64,000 bases of DNA. Origin: JBHJGP01 sp050331695. GTDB lineage: Bacteria > Pseudomonadota > Alphaproteobacteria > Geminicoccales > Geminicoccaceae. The stretch covers positions 1 through 64,000 of the forward strand of contig JBHJGP010000003.1 in the NCBI GenBank assembly GCA_050331695.1. The letters are read 5' to 3'. The stretch's first letter is position 1; every line of letters starts with the position of its first letter. Below the pieces are notes generated by a model that was not told the origin of the DNA, did no database searches, and saw nothing but the letters and a program-made list of their open reading frames with translations. A program made the translations under genes and the position numbers. Shown here piece by piece: positions 60,280 through 64,000 of the stretch.

Positions 60280-61302
60280 TTAGCTAGAGAAAACCATGGG
60301 TTCATCAGCATCCGCGTCCAGGCGAGAAACATTTTTAGTGTTAACAAGAAAGTTGAGATGGGAAAGCGCTTCGCCAACGGCAAAGCGGATTTGGTGTTGG
60401 TCCAACGTGCGGTCGAATAGGACCGGGAGAAGTTCGTAGACGGTCGACGGTTTTCTGCAGGCCTCCGTCAGATCGTCGAGCCGGCGCTGATGATGGTGCC
60501 TCAGGTCGGCAATTCTCGGGTGAAGGCCGAAAAAGGGCCAGTCGTGTGAGGGTAGAACCAGCGTGTCCGCGGAGACCTCGGCGAGCGCGTCGAAGCTGGA
60601 AAGATAGTGGGCCAGCGGGTCGTCGTCGGGCGCGCTAGGCCACACCGCGACATTCGGACTGATCCGGGGCAGCACATGATCGCCCGAGATGAGGAGACCG
60701 AGCGCCGGACAGTGCAGCATGGCGAGATCCGGTGAATGGCCGGCTCCTGTGATCACCCGCCAAGGATTGCAACCGATTACGACCTCTTGCCCGTGCCGAA
60801 GCGGAACGAAGCGGGCGGGGGTAACGCTGACCCGGCCGCGATAGACGTTGCCGGCCCGGCGAAACGTTTCGACCAGATCGGCCGGAAGCCCCGCGCGCCG
60901 GTAGAAGTCGACCGTGGTCTCCGTCAGGTCGCCGGAGGTGTCGATGCTGAGCAGCCGGGCGGTTAGCCATTCCGTTGGCGGCATCCAAAGCTCAGCGCAG
61001 GTCCGCTCGCAGAGCCATCCGGCAAGGCCCACATGATCCGGGTGAAAATGGGTGACGATTAGCCGCTGGATAGGCTTTGCGCCGAGCGGTCCTTCAAGGA
61101 GACCGCGCCAGACCTGCCGGCTCGGCTCATCGGCGAACCCGGCGTCGACGATTGTCCACCCATCACCATCCTCGAGCGCCCAGAGATGGACGTGGTTCAG
61201 CGCGAACGGCAGGTCGAAGCGCAGCCAGTAAACCCCGTCGGCAACGGCCACCATCTGCCCCGACCCGGGCGGCTCCTGGAAGGCCCGGCGAACCTCGGCC
61301 AT
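60280..61302 (-). CDS. MBL-fold metallo-hydrolase
   Basis: A 340-aa metallo-beta-lactamase fold protein. The metal motif is THFHPDH (84-90), with further ligands in GAGHSPDLAML and SGDHVL. A C-terminal helical domain (about 255-330, LRHHHQRRLDDLTEACRKP, VGEALSHLNFL) resembles that of glyoxalase-II-like and LACTB2-type hydrolases, which act on thioesters, lactones or RNA. The ATG at 61302 starts MAEVRRAFQEPP. It lies 115 bases upstream of the HugZ-like gene on the same strand; that gap is AT-rich and probably holds the HugZ promoter. Confidence 0.87.
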   Translation of the reverse strand: MAEVRRAFQEPPGSGQMVAVADGVYWLRFDLPFALNHVHLWALEDGDGWTIVDAGFADEPSRQVWRGLLEGPLGAKPIQRLIVTHFHPDHVGLAGWLCERTCAELWMPPTEWLTARLLSIDTSGDLTETTVDFYRRAGLPADLVETFRRAGNVYRGRVSVTPARFVPLRHGQEVVIGCNPWRVITGAGHSPDLAMLHCPALGLLISGDHVLPRISPNVAVWPSAPDDDPLAHYLSSFDALAEVSADTLVLPSHDWPFFGLHPRIADLRHHHQRRLDDLTEACRKPSTVYELLPVLFDRTLDQHQIRFAVGEALSHLNFLVNTKNVSRLDADADEPMVFSS

Positions 61303-61478
61303 AGGTCTGTTCCCTCTTGCCCGTTCCGGGATTTGTCACGCGGCACATCTATTGGTGCCAAACCAAGACGCGATCGGCTGTTGCGATCACCTACGTCTTG
61401 CCGCAGGCTGGTAACTCTCTGCTTTACGCGAACGGGTGGGGCTGTCCAGCGTCGAGCCAAGGAGGCTGAGACGAAGTT

Positions 61479-62231
61479 GTGACCGTCGGCATACTCTGCG
61501 CCATTCCTCAAGAACGTCGCCACCTAAGCGAAACAATGGTCGACGTCCGCCGCCATGAGCTGGGCGCGCTCACCTTTGAAGCAGGGCTGTTGGACCAGGT
61601 CCCGGTTGTCCTGGTCGAAGCCGGCATTGGCAAGGTCAATACCGCCACCGTAGCAAGCCTTTTGGCCGTTCGTTTCGATGCCGATCCAATCCTCTTCACG
61701 GGTGTTGCCGGCGGGCTCGATCCAAGCCTCGCGATCGGCGACCTGGTCATCGGCCACCGCACGGTTCAGCACGATGCCGGGGTCATATCGACCGAGGGCT
61801 TCTCCGTTTACCAGGCGGGTCACGTGCCGTTCTTCAATCCCACCGATCGCCTTGGCTATGAGAGCTCGTCCGCCCTTGTCGAGAAGGCCCGTAATCTGTT
61901 GGCCGGTTTGGCTCTACCGCCGCTCGAGACCGAGGCCGGCGGCTCTGGCGCCGCTCCACAGATCAGGTTCGGTACCATCGTCAGCGGCGATCAATTCATC
62001 AACAGCGAGCAGAAGCGCGAGGTCCTGCACACCCAGTTCGAGGCGGCGGCCGTGGAGATGGAAGGCGGCGCTTTGGGTCAGGTGGGGGAGACTCTCGGCT
62101 TTGACTGGCTGGATATCCGGGCGCTGAGCGATTTGGCCGGCGCCCAGTCGCATTTCGATTTTGGCGCCTTCGTCGACGCGGTCGCCGACAGCTCCGCCAC
62201 CGTTGTTCGCCGCCTCGTCCAAGGATTGTGA
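61479..62231 (+). CDS. mtnN: 5'-methylthioadenosine/S-adenosylhomocysteine nucleosidase-type phosphorylase
   Basis: A 250-aa nucleoside phosphorylase superfamily protein. MTAN hallmarks are GILCAIPQERRHL with the proton-donor Glu, VVLVEAGIGKVNTA, LFTGVAGGLDP, and AVEMEGGALGQVGE, which binds the ribose; the catalytic Asp is in RALSDLAG. It would cleave MTA and/or SAH made by methyltransferases and polyamine synthesis. It starts with GTG (61479) and GGAGG lies about 13 bases upstream, a long spacing. It is followed by the PhnD-like gene with six bases between. Confidence 0.9.
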   Translation: MTVGILCAIPQERRHLSETMVDVRRHELGALTFEAGLLDQVPVVLVEAGIGKVNTATVASLLAVRFDADPILFTGVAGGLDPSLAIGDLVIGHRTVQHDAGVISTEGFSVYQAGHVPFFNPTDRLGYESSSALVEKARNLLAGLALPPLETEAGGSGAAPQIRFGTIVSGDQFINSEQKREVLHTQFEAAAVEMEGGALGQVGETLGFDWLDIRALSDLAGAQSHFDFGAFVDAVADSSATVVRRLVQGL

Positions 62232-62237
62232 GGGCGC

Positions 62238-63065
62238 TTGGTGCACTCCGTAGCCGCATTCACCTGTTTTGATTTGCCCGAGATCCGGGAGACCCTTGAC
62301 GCCTGGTGGGCCGGGTTGGCCCGCCATTGTCGCCAGGCGGGTATCGAGGATGTGCCAAACAAGCTCTTGCGGCCGATCGACGAGCGCCGGGTTTGGGAAC
62401 ATCCGGCCGTGCTCCTGGGCCAGTTGGACGGCTACCGGTGCGTTCATGTCTATGGCGATCGGCTCCGGGTGCTGGCGACCCCTTGCTATAAGGCGCGGGG
62501 CTGTGTCGGCCCTCGGTTCCGTTGTCTGGTTCTGGTCCGCGAAGACGATTCGGCCCAGGTATGGACCGAGCTGCAGAGCCGTAAAGTGGGCGTCGAAGGG
62601 CTCGACCTCCTAGGCTCCTGGCGGCTGTTCAAGGCATGGGTTGAAGCGGTGAGCGACCCGGCCTCGTTCTTTGGCCGAGTGATCATCAGCGGCGGCGCCC
62701 TCGACAGTCTGGCTTTGCTTCATTCGGAAGCGGTCGACTATGTGCTGGTCGACTGCGTCACCTATGCGCTGATCGAGCGGGAGCGGCCGGAGGCGCTTCA
62801 GGGGGTGCGGATTATCGCCGAAACCGAAACAGGCTTGGCGCCGCCGATCGTGACCTCGCGCCTGCAACCGCCGGAACGGGTCCACAAGCTTGGCCGGGCA
62901 CTGATCGCGGCGCTGACCGATCCCGAAATCGCACCGATCAGAAAGCGGCTTCTCATCTCGGCGATCGAGGTGCCAGGCGAGGACGCGTACGAGGACGAGC
63001 CGCATCCGGTGGAGAGCACGGTCACGCTGCTCTCGGAAGCCCGGGAGATCCGCGACGGGAACTAG
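62238..63065 (+). CDS. PhnD-like phosphate/phosphonate-binding protein without signal peptide
   Basis: A 275-aa protein that resembles the PhnD family of type II periplasmic binding proteins (PLLRPI-type opening region KLLRPIDERRVW, YKARGCVGPRFRCLVLVRED, SGGALDSLALLHSEAVDYVLVDCVTYALI, ETGLAPPIVTS). There is no signal peptide: the N-terminus MVHSVAAFTCFDLPEIRETL begins the fold directly, so it should be cytosolic. TTG 62238 or GTG 62241 starts it, with GAGGG just before. Stand-alone cytosolic relatives exist but have no known role. Coupling to the nucleosidase gene suggests a link, not established. Confidence 0.7.
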   Translation: MVHSVAAFTCFDLPEIRETLDAWWAGLARHCRQAGIEDVPNKLLRPIDERRVWEHPAVLLGQLDGYRCVHVYGDRLRVLATPCYKARGCVGPRFRCLVLVREDDSAQVWTELQSRKVGVEGLDLLGSWRLFKAWVEAVSDPASFFGRVIISGGALDSLALLHSEAVDYVLVDCVTYALIERERPEALQGVRIIAETETGLAPPIVTSRLQPPERVHKLGRALIAALTDPEIAPIRKRLLISAIEVPGEDAYEDEPHPVESTVTLLSEAREIRDGN

Positions 63066-63101
63066 GGCAACTTATGTCCGTGGGGACTAGGAGAAGTTGC
63101 T

Positions 63102-64000
63102 CTAAGTCACGGGATGAGGGATCGGCCGTCCGGCGAAGCAAGCGTCCAGATTGTCCAGACAGCAAAAGCCCATCTGATTGCGCGTGTGGATCGTGGCACT
63201 GCCGATGTGCGGGAGCGCGAAGACATTATCCAACGCCAGGATTTCCCGGTTGACGTTGGGCTCGTTCTTAAAGACGTCGAGGCCCGCCGCCGCCAGATGC
63301 CCGTTTTTCAACGCGTCGATCAGGGCGGCCTCGTCGACCAGGGCGCCTCGGGCCGTATTGACCAGGATTGAGCCTGGTCGCATGGACGCCAGACTCTTGG
63401 CATTGACCATGTCTGTAGTCGCTGGGCTCGCGGGGCAATGCAATGATAAGATGTCTACCTTGGGGAGAAGTTCATCTACTGATCCATAGTATAAGGCGCC
63501 CTCCGCCAATTCTTCCCTAAGTTGAGTTCGGTTGTGGTAATGAATTGTTAAGCCAAAGCCACGGGCACGGCGGGCAAAAGCGCGGCCAATACGCCCCATG
63601 CCGACGATGCCGACGGCGGCGCCCTTGAGTTCCATGCCGACCAGTTGCGTGGTGTGCCAGCCGACCCATCGGCCCTCTCGCAAAAGGGACGCGGCCTCAT
63701 GGGCCCGCCGAGCGGCGCCGAGCAGACAGAGCATGGCGATGTCGGCGGTGGCTTCGGTCAGAACGTCCGGCGTGTTGCCGACCTGAATGCCCCGGTCCTT
63801 GGCGGCCTGGATGTCGATATGTTCGAAGCCGACCGAGAAGGTTGTGATGATCTTGATCGAAGACGGTAGCGCATCGATCCGTTCTTTGCGAAACGGCTCG
63901 TTCGAGGTGGTGATGATGGCATCCGCACCTTCCACCCCGCTCTCGATCTCGTCATTCGACGGGAGATGATCGTCCTCGTTCAGACGGGCATCATAGTCAC
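63102..64000 (-). CDS. D-2-hydroxyacid dehydrogenase, 5' end beyond window
   Basis: NAD(P)-dependent dehydrogenase, probably a glyoxylate/hydroxypyruvate reductase. The frame stays open to the right edge (about 299 codons visible; upstream residues read DYDARLNEDDHLPSNDEIES, a normal N-terminal domain). The Rossmann loop is GIVGMGRIGRAFARR. The catalytic triad is Arg in VNTARGALVDE, Glu in LDVFKNEPN and His in ALPHIGSAT. The true start lies outside the window; a GTG at 63935 is internal. It converges with the PhnD-like gene over 36 bases. Confidence 0.92.
   Translation of the reverse strand, partial: DYDARLNEDDHLPSNDEIESGVEGADAIITTSNEPFRKERIDALPSSIKIITTFSVGFEHIDIQAAKDRGIQVGNTPDVLTEATADIAMLCLLGAARRAHEAASLLREGRWVGWHTTQLVGMELKGAAVGIVGMGRIGRAFARRARGFGLTIHYHNRTQLREELAEGALYYGSVDELLPKVDILSLHCPASPATTDMVNAKSLASMRPGSILVNTARGALVDEAALIDALKNGHLAAAGLDVFKNEPNVNREILALDNVFALPHIGSATIHTRNQMGFCCLDNLDACFAGRPIPHPVT

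Overview
The window is a GC-rich, densely packed bacterial chromosome segment. No gap between genes reaches 300 bases, and I saw no rRNA, tRNA, CRISPR array, insertion sequence or phage genes. Gene content points to an aerobic alphaproteobacterium, probably of the Rhodospirillales or a nearby order, but no marker fixes the genus. The clues are an aspS of the full bacterial type, a Psd/PssA lipid pathway, the aerobic-type CobN/CobO/CobQ/CobU cobalamin route, the ligase-associated helicase with PdeM, an MntR-linked Mn/Zn transporter, and an MttB/corrinoid cluster typical of marine and soil alphaproteobacteria.

Layout. 1-6.8 kb (minus strand) is a repair and envelope run: pdxH, Lhr-like helicase, pdeM, photolyase, cfa, with a partial TrgA-like gene at the edge. 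6.9-10.9 kb holds pdxY, rnd and aspS. 10.9-18.3 kb (plus) holds a very unusual ABC exporter-like protein with a dead-looking ATPase domain, a cyclic-nucleotide-binding protein and a class III cyclase, followed by FkbM methyltransferase, psd, pssA and a second CDP-alcohol phosphotransferase. 18.2-25.0 kb (minus) holds dsbB, a DedA/YqaA protein, mntR and a Mn/Zn ABC transporter with two tandem binding proteins. 25.2-29.7 kb (plus) is a membrane-stress island: a tiny hydrophobic ORF, XpaC, TelA, an SPFH-GYF protein and a zinc-ribbon membrane protein.

29.8-38.7 kb is the most distinctive metabolic region. A six-gene corrinoid methyltransferase cluster (MttB-like, corrinoid protein, DUF1638, a PF13769-like small protein, methyl-THF methyltransferase, RACo-type activator) is flanked by two genes broken by in-frame stop codons. 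38.7-42.4 kb holds a sugar isomerase, a cupin, a membrane adenylate cyclase with a perfect CRP-type palindrome upstream, and an SDR. 42.4-45.0 kb holds two paralogous RTX-type repeat proteins. 45.2-51.1 kb (minus) is a carbohydrate/polyol ABC importer with two unlike ATPases. 51.3-57.6 kb (minus) is a cobalamin operon, cobU-cobN-cobO-cobQ. 57.8-64 kb holds pckA, a HugZ-like protein, an MBL hydrolase, an MTA/SAH nucleosidase, a PhnD-like protein and a truncated D-2-hydroxyacid dehydrogenase.

Three themes link these genes. Cobalamin is both made (51-57 kb) and used (32-38 kb). Cyclic AMP signalling appears twice: one cyclase is co-transcribed with a receptor and a pseudo-ATPase transporter, the other sits next to a consensus CRP site. 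Phospholipid and envelope maintenance (cfa, psd, pssA, DedA, SPFH/TelA/XpaC) recurs through the first 30 kb. The best candidates for something undescribed are the pseudo-ATPase ABC / cNMP-receptor / cyclase operon and the unknown-function members of the MttB cluster.
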